64,000 bases of DNA from an uncultured Clostridia bacterium (GCA_947631925.1 CANRNE010000009.1:1-64000); one strand, 5' to 3'. Positions 37,271-46,947 are shown, numbered from the stretch's first letter. A program made the numbers and translations. Notes: generated from the letters alone by a model not told the origin.

Positions 37271-38581
37271 ATGAATCTTTCTCCAAAACAAATCGTAAAC
37301 GAACTCAATAAACACATCATCGGACAGGCGGAGGCAAAGAAGGCCGTCGCCATCGCCCTGCGCAACCGCTACCGCCGCGCCCAGCTCTCCCCCGAACTTC
37401 GCGAGGAGATTACGCCCAAGAACATCATCATGAAGGGTCCCACGGGCGTCGGCAAGACGGAGATTGCCCGTCGGCTCGCCAAGCTCGTCAAGGCGCCCTT
37501 CATCAAGGTGGAGGCGACGAAGTACACCGAAGTCGGCTATGTCGGCAAAGACGTCGAGGGCATGGTGCGCGACCTCGTCGAATGCGCCATCCGTCTCGTC
37601 AAGGACGAGAAGACCGCAGAAGTCTCCGCCAAGGCGACCGCCGCGGCCGAACAGCGCATGGTGAAACTTCTCGCCGACCTCAAGAAGGCGGACAGAGGGG
37701 AGCTCGACAGGGACATCTTTGAGGAGAACCTCTTGAATTCTCTCCGCAAGGGCACCTTTGACAACACCGTCATCGAGACCGAACTGCGCGAAGAGCCGCA
37801 GGCGATGGAACTCGTCCCCGGCGCGGGCGCAATCAGCCTCGGCTCCATCTTCGGCGACATGCTCCCCGGCCGCAAAAAGAAGCGCAAGCTCACTGTAAAG
37901 GAGGCGATGCGTGCATTTATCGCGGAGGAAGCGGAGAAACTCATCGACAACGACGCGGTGAAGGACGAGGCGCTCCGCCGTGCCGAAAACGACGGCATCA
38001 TCTTCATCGACGAGATTGACAAAATCGCGGGCAAGAACAACACTTCGGGTGCGGACGTCTCCCGCGAGGGAGTCCAGCGCGACATTCTCCCCATCGTCGA
38101 GGGCAGCACGGTCATGACCAAGTACGGCCCCGTCAAGACGGACTACATGCTCTTCATCGCGGCGGGCGCCTTCCACGTCTCCCGCATCGAGGACCTCATC
38201 CCCGAATTGCAGGGAAGATTCCCCATCTCGGTGGAATTGCAGTCGCTGACCAAGGAGGACTTCGTCAACATCCTGACTGCCACGGAGCACTCCCTCATCC
38301 AACAGTACGCCGCCCTCCTCGCGGTGGACAACATCGACCTCAAATTCACCCCCGACGCCATCGAGGCGGTCGCGGAGATTGCCGAGGAGATCAATCTCAC
38401 GAGCGAGGACATCGGCGCAAGAAGACTGCACACCGTGATGGAGTACCTTCTCGAGGACATCTCCTTCAACGCGGGCGGCGGCGACTATCCGCTCGTTCCC
38501 GTGGAGATAAACCGCGCATACGTCGAGGAACACCTCAAGAAAATCACCAAAGACCGTGATTTGAAGAAATACGTTTTGTGA
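37271..38581 (+). CDS. hslU: ATP-dependent protease ATPase subunit HslU (ClpY)
   Basis: MNLSPKQIVNELNKHIIGQAEAKKAVAIALRNRYRRAQLSPELREEITPKNIIMKGPTGVGKTEIARRLAKL. Confidence 0.97.
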   Translation: MNLSPKQIVNELNKHIIGQAEAKKAVAIALRNRYRRAQLSPELREEITPKNIIMKGPTGVGKTEIARRLAKLVKAPFIKVEATKYTEVGYVGKDVEGMVRDLVECAIRLVKDEKTAEVSAKATAAAEQRMVKLLADLKKADRGELDRDIFEENLLNSLRKGTFDNTVIETELREEPQAMELVPGAGAISLGSIFGDMLPGRKKKRKLTVKEAMRAFIAEEAEKLIDNDAVKDEALRRAENDGIIFIDEIDKIAGKNNTSGADVSREGVQRDILPIVEGSTVMTKYGPVKTDYMLFIAAGAFHVSRIEDLIPELQGRFPISVELQSLTKEDFVNILTATEHSLIQQYAALLAVDNIDLKFTPDAIEAVAEIAEEINLTSEDIGARRLHTVMEYLLEDISFNAGGGDYPLVPVEINRAYVEEHLKKITKDRDLKKYVL

Positions 38582-38640
38582 GCCGCAGAGCATAAACGGG
38601 CATACCATGTCCGAGGTATGACAGCAAGAAAGGAGACAGC

Positions 38641-39894
38641 ATGATTCAAATTCCCAAGGGTTGCAAGGACGCACTGCCCGCGGAGACCCACCTTTGGCAG
38701 TACATCGAGGACCGCGCGCGCAGCGTCGCTTCCCGCTACGGATTCCGCGAAATCCGCACGCCCACCTTCGAGCAGACAGAGCTCTTTGCCCGCGGCGTCG
38801 GCGACACGACGGACGTCGTCACCAAGGAGATGTACACCTTCCTCGACAAGGGGGGGAGGTCGATGACGCTCCGCCCCGAGGGGACGGCAGGGGTGGCGCG
38901 CGCCTTTCTCGAGAACGGACTTTCGGGCGGCGCAATGCCCTTCAAGGCGTACTATCTCATCTCCGCCTTCCGCTATGAGCGGCCGCAGGCGGGCAGGCTC
39001 CGCGAATTCCACCAGTTCGGCGCCGAACTCTACGGTTCCGCCCTTCCCGAGGCGGACGCCGAGGCCATTCTGCTCGCCCACGACTTTCTGAGCGAATTGG
39101 GCCTTCAAGACATCACGCTCAAGCTCAACTCCATCGGTTGTCCCGCCTGCCGCGCGAAGTATCACGAGGCGCTCAAGGCGTATTTCGCCCCCCATATCGA
39201 TGAAATGTGCGAGGATTGCAGGGCGCGTCTTGAAAAGAACCCCATGCGCATCCTCGACTGCAAGAACGAGGGGTGCAAGAAATTTACCGCGGCCGCTCCC
39301 GCCATCACCGACTACCTCTGCGACGACTGCCGCACCCACTTCGAGCACGTCTGCGACCTCTTGAAGGGGGCAAATGTGCCATATATCATCGATTCTCGCA
39401 TCGTGCGCGGCCTCGACTACTACAGCCGCACGGTGTTCGAATTCACCTCGGACGCCCTCGGCGCCCAGAGCACGGTGCTCGGCGGGGGAAGGTATGACGG
39501 ACTTCTGTCCATGCTCGGCGCAAAACCCACCCCCGCGGTCGGATTTGCGGCGGGAATCGAGCGCCTCATCATGGTGCTTTCCGCGCAGAATTTACTGCCC
39601 GAAGCGCCCGTATGTGAGGTCTATCTCGCGGGCATGGATGCCCCGTCGCGCGTCAAAGCCGCCCTTCTCGCCCATGAACTGCGGGGCCGCGGCATCTCCT
39701 GCGAAACCGATCTCGTCGCCCGTTCGCTGAAGGCGCAGATGAAGTACGCAGACAAAATCGGGGCAAAGTTCGTCGCCGTCATCGGCGAAGCGGAGCTCGA
39801 AGCGGGGGAGGCAGAGGTCAAGGACATGCGCGCCTCCGCGTCCGAGCGCATCAAATTCTCGGAACTTGCACAATATCTGCAGGGGAGGAAGTGA
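38641..39894 (+). CDS. hisS: Histidyl-tRNA synthetase
   Basis: IQIPKGCKDALPAETHLWQYIEDRARSVASRYGFREIRTPTFEQTELFARGVGDTTDVVTKEMYTFLDKGGRSMTLRPEGTAGVAR. Confidence 0.97.
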   Translation: MIQIPKGCKDALPAETHLWQYIEDRARSVASRYGFREIRTPTFEQTELFARGVGDTTDVVTKEMYTFLDKGGRSMTLRPEGTAGVARAFLENGLSGGAMPFKAYYLISAFRYERPQAGRLREFHQFGAELYGSALPEADAEAILLAHDFLSELGLQDITLKLNSIGCPACRAKYHEALKAYFAPHIDEMCEDCRARLEKNPMRILDCKNEGCKKFTAAAPAITDYLCDDCRTHFEHVCDLLKGANVPYIIDSRIVRGLDYYSRTVFEFTSDALGAQSTVLGGGRYDGLLSMLGAKPTPAVGFAAGIERLIMVLSAQNLLPEAPVCEVYLAGMDAPSRVKAALLAHELRGRGISCETDLVARSLKAQMKYADKIGAKFVAVIGEAELEAGEAEVKDMRASASERIKFSELAQYLQGRK

Positions 39895-39896
39895 GT

Positions 39897-40211
39897 ATGG
39901 TCAAGGAAATTTCGGGCAGAGAGCTCGATGAGCTGGTCTCTGCGGGCAAGACGGTCGTGTGCGACTTCTGGGCGCCTTGGTGCGGGCCCTGCCGCATGTT
40001 CGGGCCCGTCGTCGAAGCGCTCTCGGAGGAATTTTCGGGCCGCGCCGACTTTGTCAAAGTCAACGTCGACGAAGACGGCGACCTCGCCGCCTCGCTCGGC
40101 ATCTTCTCCATCCCCGCCCTCTTTGTCTTTGCGGACGGGAATGTCAAGACGCACAGCGTCGGGTATCTCCCCGAGGACGAACTGCGCGCCTTCCTTTCGG
40201 AGAATCTTTGA
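39897..40211 (+). CDS. trxA: Thioredoxin
   Basis: VVCDFWAPWCGPCRMFGPVVEALSEEF. Confidence 0.93.
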   Translation: MVKEISGRELDELVSAGKTVVCDFWAPWCGPCRMFGPVVEALSEEFSGRADFVKVNVDEDGDLAASLGIFSIPALFVFADGNVKTHSVGYLPEDELRAFLSENL

Positions 40212-40215
40212 AAAA

Positions 40216-40243
40216 AATCCCGCCCCCGCGCGGGTTTTTTTCT
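40216..40243 (+). terminator. Intrinsic terminator
   Basis: cccgcccccgcgcggg followed by T7. Confidence 0.7.
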
Positions 40244-40251
40244 GCAAACAG

Positions 40252-40280
40252 TTGCGTTTTTCGTTGCAGCTTGCTATAAT
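40252..40280 (+). promoter_or_regulatory. Sigma-70 promoter for riboswitch-ribU transcript
   Basis: TTGCGT - 17 nt - TATAAT. Confidence 0.75.
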
Positions 40281-40302
40281 ATAGCCGAAACAAGTTCATC
40301 GT

Positions 40303-40412
40303 AATCTTTTTGGGGCGGAGTGAAATTCTCCACCGGCAGTAAAGTCTGCGAAGGGCAGCGATGCCCCCGAACGGGTGAAATTCCCGTACCGACGGTATAG
40401 TCCGGATGTGAA
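40303..40412 (+). ncRNA. FMN riboswitch (RFN element)
   Basis: ggggcggagtgaaattctccaccggcagtaaagtctgcgaagggcagcgatgcccccgaacgggtgaaattcccgtaccgacggtatagtccggatg. Confidence 0.97.
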
Positions 40413-40422
40413 AAAAGAGATT

Positions 40423-40452
40423 TCGTCCCGATTCTTCGGGACTTTTTTATTG
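40423..40452 (+). terminator. Riboswitch-controlled intrinsic terminator
   Basis: gtcccgattcttcgggac followed by tttttta. Confidence 0.85.
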
Positions 40453-40462
40453 GAGGCATTCT

Positions 40463-41158
40463 ATGAAAACAGGAATGACAGCAGGGCTCATCGCCGCGGC
40501 AGTTGTCCTCATCATGCTCGTCGGCGCGGTGGCGCTTCTTCTGGCGCGCCTTACGGGAGCGCTCACCCGCACGTCGGCAAAATCTACCCTGAAGTCGCAC
40601 TTTCGGCCCCTCAACATCGCCTACATGGCGCTCTTCACCGCGCTCGCCTTCGTCGTGACACTCATCGACTTCCCCGTCTTCCCCGCGGCGCCCTATCTAA
40701 GGCTCGACTTTGCCAACGTCTTCTTCCTCATCGAGGGGTTCATCTTCGGCCCCGTCGAGGCGGTCATCTCCATCGCTATCAAGGAGCTCTTCTGCCTTCT
40801 GAAATCCTCGACGGGCGGCGTGGGGGAGATTGCAAACTTCCTGATGTCCGTCGCCTTCGTCATTCTGCCCTCCCTTTTGTACCGCTTCAAGAAGGGCAGG
40901 GGCTGGGTCGCGCTCTACCTTGTTCTCGGGTGCGCTCTGCAGATTGCCGTGAGCCTGCCCGTCAACCGCTACATCAACTTCCCCTTCTTCATGGGGAGCG
41001 GCGCCGCGGACGTGTTTGCCTCGGCGTGGCAGTGGGTGCTCGCCTTCAATGCGGTAAAGAGCGTCTCCGTGAGCCTCATCACCTTCCTCATCTATAAGCC
41101 GCTCTCCCGCTTCATCCGCATGACGGGGGAAAAGGTCCGCCGCGCACACGGCGCATAA
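40463..41158 (+). CDS. ribU: ECF transporter S component, riboflavin (RibU)
   Basis: FRPLNIAYMALFTALAFVVTLIDFPVFPAAPYLRLDFANVFFLIEGFIFGPVEAVISIAIKEL; downstream of FMN riboswitch. Confidence 0.92.
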   Translation: MKTGMTAGLIAAAVVLIMLVGAVALLLARLTGALTRTSAKSTLKSHFRPLNIAYMALFTALAFVVTLIDFPVFPAAPYLRLDFANVFFLIEGFIFGPVEAVISIAIKELFCLLKSSTGGVGEIANFLMSVAFVILPSLLYRFKKGRGWVALYLVLGCALQIAVSLPVNRYINFPFFMGSGAADVFASAWQWVLAFNAVKSVSVSLITFLIYKPLSRFIRMTGEKVRRAHGA

Positions 41159-41182
41159 TCGGCGGAAAATTGCCGAAAAGTA

Positions 41183-41211
41183 TTGCAAATCCTATCGAAA
41201 TGCGGTATAAT
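41183..41211 (+). promoter_or_regulatory. Sigma-70 promoter immediately abutting tsaE start
   Basis: TTGCAA - 17 nt - TATAAT. Confidence 0.75.
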
Positions 41212-41218
41212 GTTTGAA

Positions 41219-41617
41219 ATGGAAGTGTTTATTTCAAAGTCCGAGCAGGAGACTCTCGACTGGGCACGCGCCTACGCCAACACCCTGGAGGCGGGGGACA
41301 CCGTTCTTCTCGAGGGGGAGATGGGCGCGGGAAAAACCGTGCTTGCGAAGGGTATAATCGCGGGCATGGGTATCCCCGATGAGGTCACGAGCCCCACATA
41401 CGCCTATGTAAACGAGTACGGCGGGCGCGTCTTTCACTTCGATTGCTACCGCATCGAAAGCGAGGCGCAGGCCCTCGGCCTCGGACTCTTCGATTACTTC
41501 GACCGCGGCGGCATCTGCCTCATCGAATGGAGCGAACGCATCCGCGGCCTGCTCCCCGAACATTGCAAACGGGTGGAAATTCGCCGGACAGACGGGGGAA
41601 GGGAGATTTTATTTTGA
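41219..41617 (+). CDS. tsaE: tRNA threonylcarbamoyladenosine biosynthesis protein TsaE
   Basis: GDTVLLEGEMGAGKTVLAKGIIAGMGIPDEVTSPTYAYVNEY..FHFDCYRI. Confidence 0.93.
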   Translation: MEVFISKSEQETLDWARAYANTLEAGDTVLLEGEMGAGKTVLAKGIIAGMGIPDEVTSPTYAYVNEYGGRVFHFDCYRIESEAQALGLGLFDYFDRGGICLIEWSERIRGLLPEHCKRVEIRRTDGGREILF

Positions 41618-42207
41618 ACTATCTCGCAATCGATACGAGCGGAAAGCGGCTCTCTGTTGCCGCGCGCAAGGGGGACACCCTTGTCATCTCGGACAAGCCG
41701 TGCCTTCTCCAACATTCCGTCCTCCTCATGGACGAGGCGGACGCCCTTTTGTCGCGCGCAAACCTCACCCTTTCGGGCTGTGATTTTCTCGCCTGTACGG
41801 TGGGGCCGGGGTCGTTTACAGGCATCCGTATCGGCATTTCCGCCGTGAAGGGGATGGCATTCGGCGCGGAAAAGCCCGTGCTCGCGGTCACCTCTTTCGA
41901 CGCGGTCGCATATGCTGATGCGAGAGAAAAAAAGATTGCCGCAATCGATGCCGGGCACGGCTGTGTCTATGCGAAGGGCTACGGCGTGCCGCTCGAGGCG
42001 GGCCACTACCCTGTGGAGGAAATTTTGCGGCTCGCAGAGCGCTACGGAGTTCCCATACTCTCCGCCGACCCCCTTCCCTTTGCGGAACAGGCGGACGCGG
42101 CGCGGGGACTTGCTGCGTGCGCGGACGCAAATTTTGCGCAGGCGGGGGACTTAAACGCCCTCTGCGCCCTGTATTTACGGAAATCTTCTGCGGAGGAACA
42201 GAGATGA
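41614..42207 (+). CDS. tsaB: tRNA threonylcarbamoyladenosine biosynthesis protein TsaB
   Basis: TTG start; YLAIDTSGKRLSVAARKGD..LLQHSVLLMDEADALLSRANLTLSGCDFLACTVGPGSFTGIRIGISAVKGMA. Confidence 0.92.
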   Translation: MNYLAIDTSGKRLSVAARKGDTLVISDKPCLLQHSVLLMDEADALLSRANLTLSGCDFLACTVGPGSFTGIRIGISAVKGMAFGAEKPVLAVTSFDAVAYADAREKKIAAIDAGHGCVYAKGYGVPLEAGHYPVEEILRLAERYGVPILSADPLPFAEQADAARGLAACADANFAQAGDLNALCALYLRKSSAEEQR

Positions 42208-42638
42208 AACCGAGACCGTGGACCATTCAAGACCTCGACGGCATCGCCGCGCTCGAAGCGGAGTGCTTTCCCGACCCTTGGTCCCGCCGCATGCTCGCCG
42301 AGAGCTACCTCTCCGACCGCTTCTACGGCGTCATTCTCGAGGAGAACGGGGGAATCGTCGCCTACGGCGGCATCCGGATGGGGGTGGACGAGGCGGAAAT
42401 CGAGCTCATCGCCGTCAGCGAGATGTACCGCAGATGCGGCCGCGGGCGCGCCGTCTTGGAAGAATTGCTCGAAATCGCGAAGAAGCACGGGGCCCGTCGG
42501 GTCTTTCTCGAGGTCCGCGTCTCCAACGCAAGTGCCCAGATATTGTACTTAAAATGCGGTTTTCACGGCCTCTACTGCCGCGCTCGCTACTACGAGAACG
42601 AGGAGGACGCAATCGTCATGGTCAAGGAGCTCGCTTGA
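42204..42638 (+). CDS. rimI: Ribosomal-protein-alanine N-acetyltransferase RimI-like (GNAT)
   Basis: DLDGIAALEAECFPDPWSRRMLAES..GRGRAVLEELLEIAKKHGARRVFLEVRVSNASAQILYLKCGF. Confidence 0.92.
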   Translation: MKPRPWTIQDLDGIAALEAECFPDPWSRRMLAESYLSDRFYGVILEENGGIVAYGGIRMGVDEAEIELIAVSEMYRRCGRGRAVLEELLEIAKKHGARRVFLEVRVSNASAQILYLKCGFHGLYCRARYYENEEDAIVMVKELA

Positions 42639-43339
42639 AGCTTTCCTATCTTGAAAGGGGGGAGGGAAGGCCGCTCGTCCTGCTGCACGGATACCTTTCG
42701 AGCAAGGAAAGTTTCTATCCGCAGCTGGAGTATTTTTCCTCCTTCTATCGCGTTTTTGCACTCGACTTCCCGAGCATGGGTGGGGCGGAATCGCTCACAG
42801 CCGCTTGGTCGGTGGACGATTACGCCGATTGGACGCGGGATGCGCTCGCCTCTTTGGGTGTCGAAAATGCCATCGTCATGGCGCATTCCTTCGGGGGGCG
42901 CGTCGCCTTAAAACTTCTCGCAAGGGGGGAATTTTCGGCGGGTGTTCTCATCGGATGCGCGGGCGTCGTGCCCAAGCGGGGCATCTCCTATCGCGTTCGC
43001 GTGGGAGCGTACCGCGCCGTCAAAAAAATCTTCCCCGCGTTTGCGGAATCCCACTTCGGGAGCAGTGATTTCCGCGCGCTTTCCCCCGTCATGCGGGAGA
43101 GTTTCAAAAAAATCGTGAACGAGGACCTGCGCGCCGTCGCGCGCACCATTTCCCGCCCCGTTCTCTTTGCGGTGGGGGAGGCCGACCGTGAGACGCCGCC
43201 CGCCGCCGTACAGCTTTTGCACGAATGCGTCGAGGGTTCTTCCCTCGTCGTGATGAAGGGATGCGGCCACTTTGCCCATCTCGATGACCCGCTCACATTC
43301 CATCTCGCGGCCGAGGAGTTTTTGCATGCAAGGACTTGA
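42635..43339 (+). CDS. Alpha/beta hydrolase
   Basis: TTG start overlap; GRPLVLLHGYLSSKESF..NAIVMAHSFGGRVALKLL..GCGHFAHLDDP. Confidence 0.88.
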   Translation: MKLSYLERGEGRPLVLLHGYLSSKESFYPQLEYFSSFYRVFALDFPSMGGAESLTAAWSVDDYADWTRDALASLGVENAIVMAHSFGGRVALKLLARGEFSAGVLIGCAGVVPKRGISYRVRVGAYRAVKKIFPAFAESHFGSSDFRALSPVMRESFKKIVNEDLRAVARTISRPVLFAVGEADRETPPAAVQLLHECVEGSSLVVMKGCGHFAHLDDPLTFHLAAEEFLHART

Positions 43340-44912
43340 TTTTCTCGTCATTTTTGCATACAGTATTGCATTTTCGGGGTTGCTCTTCCTGACAGCGCAA
43401 CCCCTGCTCGGCATTTTGCAGCAGGAGGGATACGGCGGCGGGGCCGTGGTGCGTTGGTATTTTCGCCGCAGAAACATCCTCCGCTTGCGCTATTCCCTTC
43501 TGACACTCTGCCTCATCCTTGCGACGGCGCTCCTCTCCCTCTGCTTTAGTTTTGCGGATGCGCGCCTCTCCTTTCTCGTCGCGGCGGTGGGGTATGCGGG
43601 CATCTGCGTCCTGTTCGTCTATTCCTTCCGTGAGGCGAGAAAGGTGCCGTTTTCCTACACCCATCGCGCCATTCGCCTCTCCGTGCTCTTTATTTTCATC
43701 CTTCTCGTCTTTACGTACGGCGTGATTTGCGGCCTCGCCTACGCCGCCCTCGCCGCGGGAACGCGCGTTGCCTACGCCTTGCTTCTCCCCGTCCCGCTCT
43801 CCCTGCTCCCCTCCCTATTTCCCTACCTTTTGTATCTTGCGAATGCGCTCTCCAAGGCGTACGAGGTGCCCAAAAACAGGCGGTATGTCGCCCGCGCCAA
43901 GGCGGCTCTTGCAAAGAGTCGGTGCGTGAAAGTCGGCATCACGGGCTCCTTCGGGAAGACGAGCGTCAAGCACTTCGCCGAGCAGATTTTGTCGGAGAAA
44001 TTCGACGTCGTCGCCACGCCCGCCTCCTTCAACACCCCCCTCGGCATCGCGCGGTGCGTCCCGAAGACGGGGCTCGGCTGCGAAATTTTCCTCGCGGAGA
44101 TGGGGGCGCGTCACATCGGAGATATCGCCGAGCTCTGCGACATGGTATGCCCCGATTACGCCGTGGTCACGGGAATCTGCGCCCAACACCTCGAAACGTT
44201 CGGCTCGCTCGAGGCCATCGAACGGGAGAAGGGGGAACTCGCCCGCCGCGCAAAACATGTCGTGCTCGGCGCGTCCGCAAAAAATTTGGACAAGGGCGGA
44301 AGCCTGCTCGCGGGCAGGGATTTTGCCGCCGAAAACATCGCGCTCTCCGCCGAGGGGAGCTCCTTCGACCTCGTCCTCGGAGAAACCCGCATTCCCGTCA
44401 CCACCTCCCTTCTCGGGCGGCATGCGGCGGAGGACCTCGCCCTCGCCGCGGCTCTTTGCCAACTGCTCGGCATGACGGCGGAGGAGATTGCAAACGCCAT
44501 TCCGAACGTGAAGGGCGTCTCCCACCGCCTCGAAAAGATAGAGCAGGGCGGCGTCACCATCCTCGACGACTCCTATAACGCGAACACCGTCGGCGCGCGC
44601 AACGCCGTGGAGGCGCTCAAACTCTTTTCGGGGAAGAAGTACGTCGTCACCCCCGGCATCGTCGAACTCGGCGAACTCGAGGAGGCCGAGAACGAAAAAC
44701 TCGGCGCCGAGCTCGTGGCGCTGGACGCCGTCATCCTCGTCGGCGAGACGCTCGTGCTCGCGGTGCGCAGCGGATTTGTGGGCGCGGGCGGCGAGGACGG
44801 GAAGGTGCGTATCGTCCCCACCCTCAAGAAGGCGCAGGAGATTTTGGAGAAGGAACTCGTCGAGGGCGACTGCGTGCTCTTTTTGAACGATTTGCCCGAC
44901 AAATATCAATGA
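43326..44912 (+). CDS. murF: MurF-like ligase with N-terminal polytopic membrane domain
   Basis: ~5 N-terminal TM segments, then VGITGSFGKTSVKHFAEQILSEKFDVVATPASFNTPLGIAR..GVTILDDSYNANTVGARNAVEALKLF. Confidence 0.88.
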   Translation: MQGLDFLVIFAYSIAFSGLLFLTAQPLLGILQQEGYGGGAVVRWYFRRRNILRLRYSLLTLCLILATALLSLCFSFADARLSFLVAAVGYAGICVLFVYSFREARKVPFSYTHRAIRLSVLFIFILLVFTYGVICGLAYAALAAGTRVAYALLLPVPLSLLPSLFPYLLYLANALSKAYEVPKNRRYVARAKAALAKSRCVKVGITGSFGKTSVKHFAEQILSEKFDVVATPASFNTPLGIARCVPKTGLGCEIFLAEMGARHIGDIAELCDMVCPDYAVVTGICAQHLETFGSLEAIEREKGELARRAKHVVLGASAKNLDKGGSLLAGRDFAAENIALSAEGSSFDLVLGETRIPVTTSLLGRHAAEDLALAAALCQLLGMTAEEIANAIPNVKGVSHRLEKIEQGGVTILDDSYNANTVGARNAVEALKLFSGKKYVVTPGIVELGELEEAENEKLGAELVALDAVILVGETLVLAVRSGFVGAGGEDGKVRIVPTLKKAQEILEKELVEGDCVLFLNDLPDKYQ

Positions 44913-44970
44913 GGGGTGGAAAAACTGCATCCGAAACACCAAAGAAAGCAAATTCGGAGGTGTTTTTTTC

Positions 44971-46074
44971 ATGGCAAATTTCGCGGTTTTCTTTGGCGGA
45001 AGGTCGAACGAGCGGGAGATTTCCGTCATCACGGGGCTCTTTTGCGCCAACCTTCTTCGCACGACTTCGCACAACATCATCCCCGTCTATCTGCTCCCCG
45101 AGGGCGGCATGGCGACGGGGGAATTCAAGGACCCCGCCTCGTTTGCGGAGGGGCTCCCCGCCCGCGCTCGACGGGTAAATTTCTCCCGCCGCTCCCTCAC
45201 CGAGGAGGGGAAGAAGAGGCCCTTTGTGCAAATCGACGCCGCCCTCAACTGCTGCCACGGCGGCATGGGGGAGGACGGCACCCTCTCTGCGCTTCTTCGC
45301 TGGTACGAAATCCCCTCGGCGTCCCCCGACATGCCCGTCTCCGCCGTCTTCATGGATAAGACGCTCACCAAGATTGCGGCAAAGGGGTTGGGGCTTCCCA
45401 CGGCGCGCGCCTTTTCCGTCTTCGAGCGCGAGTATCAGAGGGATTCCGCGCCCGTCTTTCTTAAGGCAGAGCGCCTCGGCTATCCCCTCGTCGTCAAACC
45501 CGCACGGCTCGGTTCGAGCATCGGGGTGAAGGTCGCAACCTGCCAAGGGGAGCTCGAAATGGCGCTTGCCCTCGCCTTTCATCTCGACGACGCCGCCCTC
45601 GTTGAGGAATTTATAAGCGGCAGGCGGGACATCAACTGCGCCGCCCGCGTCCTCGGGGGGAACATCGAGCTGTCCGAGCTCGAGGAAGTGTTCTCCGACG
45701 AGGATATCCTCACCTTCTCCGAAAAATACGAGAGAAGGGGCGGGCACGCCTCCGAACGCCCCGCCCAAATCCCTGCTCCGCTCGCGGAGCAAATCCATGA
45801 CGCAACGCGCACCCTCTGCACGGCCTTCCGGATTACGGGCGTCGTGCGGGCGGACTTCATTGTCTCGGGCGAGCAAGTCTACTTCAACGAGCTGAACACC
45901 GTCCCCGGCTCCCTCGCCTGCCACCTCTTTTCGAAGACCCTCTCCGAGAGCCGCGACTTTCTGCTCTCCCTTCTCCAATCGGCACAAAACGAGGCACCCA
46001 TGTCCAAGGATGTGCTGTCAAGCGGCATTCTCAAGGGGAATTTTTTCTCGGGAAGAAAGGGCGGCAAACGATAA
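44971..46074 (+). CDS. ddl: D-alanine--D-alanine ligase
   Basis: VFFGGRSNEREISVITG..CCHGGMGEDGTLSALL..PLVVKPARLGSSIGV..VYFNELNTVPGSLACHLF. Confidence 0.93.
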   Translation: MANFAVFFGGRSNEREISVITGLFCANLLRTTSHNIIPVYLLPEGGMATGEFKDPASFAEGLPARARRVNFSRRSLTEEGKKRPFVQIDAALNCCHGGMGEDGTLSALLRWYEIPSASPDMPVSAVFMDKTLTKIAAKGLGLPTARAFSVFEREYQRDSAPVFLKAERLGYPLVVKPARLGSSIGVKVATCQGELEMALALAFHLDDAALVEEFISGRRDINCAARVLGGNIELSELEEVFSDEDILTFSEKYERRGGHASERPAQIPAPLAEQIHDATRTLCTAFRITGVVRADFIVSGEQVYFNELNTVPGSLACHLFSKTLSESRDFLLSLLQSAQNEAPMSKDVLSSGILKGNFFSGRKGGKR

Positions 46075-46105
46075 AAAAACCGCCGCGTTTGCGGCGGCGG
46101 AAGAG

Positions 46106-46825
46106 CTATCTTCTTCGCGTTCGTGAGAGCACGACGACGAGAAATCGTAAAAAGTAGACGAGGGAGATGAGCATGGACGCGACATAGGTGAGCGCCGCGG
46201 CGGAGAGCACCTTCTTGGCGCCCGCGGCCTCTTCCTCCGTCAGAATTCCCTCTGCAAGCAGCATCTTTCTTGCCCGCGCGGAGGCATTGTACTCCACGGG
46301 GAGCGTGACGAGCATGAAGAGCACGGACAGCCCGTAGAGGGCGATGCCCGCATACATGAAGTACTGCCCAATCATGGTCCCCGTCGCCATCATGATGACG
46401 TCGAGCAGGATGCCGATGAGGATGAGGGGCACCGCAAGGCGGGAGCCGATGCTTGCCACGGGGACGAGCGCACTGCGGATTTTATAGGGGACATATCCCG
46501 TCTTTTTCTGAATCACGTGCCCGATTTCATGTGCGGCGACGGCGACGGCGGCAACGGACGCCGACCCGTACGTGCTCTCGGACAGATTGACAACGGACTT
46601 TGCGGGGTCGAAATGGTCGGTAAGTTTTCCCCGCACCCTGCCCACCGCAATGTCGGTGGCGTTCCCGCGCATGAGAAGGCGCACGGCGGTATCATACCCC
46701 GTCATGTGCGCGGCGTTGGGGACGCTGTCATAGGCGGAGAAGGCGGAATTCACCCGCGCGCTCGCCCACGCCGACAGCCCCAAAAAGGGCAACAGGATGA
46801 GCAAGAAGAGCAAATAATCAAACAT
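46106..46825 (-). CDS. YugP-like membrane zinc metallopeptidase
   Basis: VAAHEIGHVIQKKTGYVPYKIRSALVPVASIGSRLAVPLILIG; VNLSESTYGSASVAA. Confidence 0.92.
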   Translation of the reverse strand: MFDYLLFLLILLPFLGLSAWASARVNSAFSAYDSVPNAAHMTGYDTAVRLLMRGNATDIAVGRVRGKLTDHFDPAKSVVNLSESTYGSASVAAVAVAAHEIGHVIQKKTGYVPYKIRSALVPVASIGSRLAVPLILIGILLDVIMMATGTMIGQYFMYAGIALYGLSVLFMLVTLPVEYNASARARKMLLAEGILTEEEAAGAKKVLSAAALTYVASMLISLVYFLRFLVVVLSRTRRR

Positions 46826-46947
46826 AAATCACCTCATTTATATTGTACCGCGGCGCGCGCCCTTTCAAACATCTTTCCAAAATTTGCCGAATCGCACAAT
46901 TCCCTGCAAATTCCGCGCGAAATTCTTGCCGAAATCGCGTGGAAGCC

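Noticed and set aside
37199-38674. 491-aa minus-strand ORF
   Set aside because: Antisense to hslU; shadow ORF.
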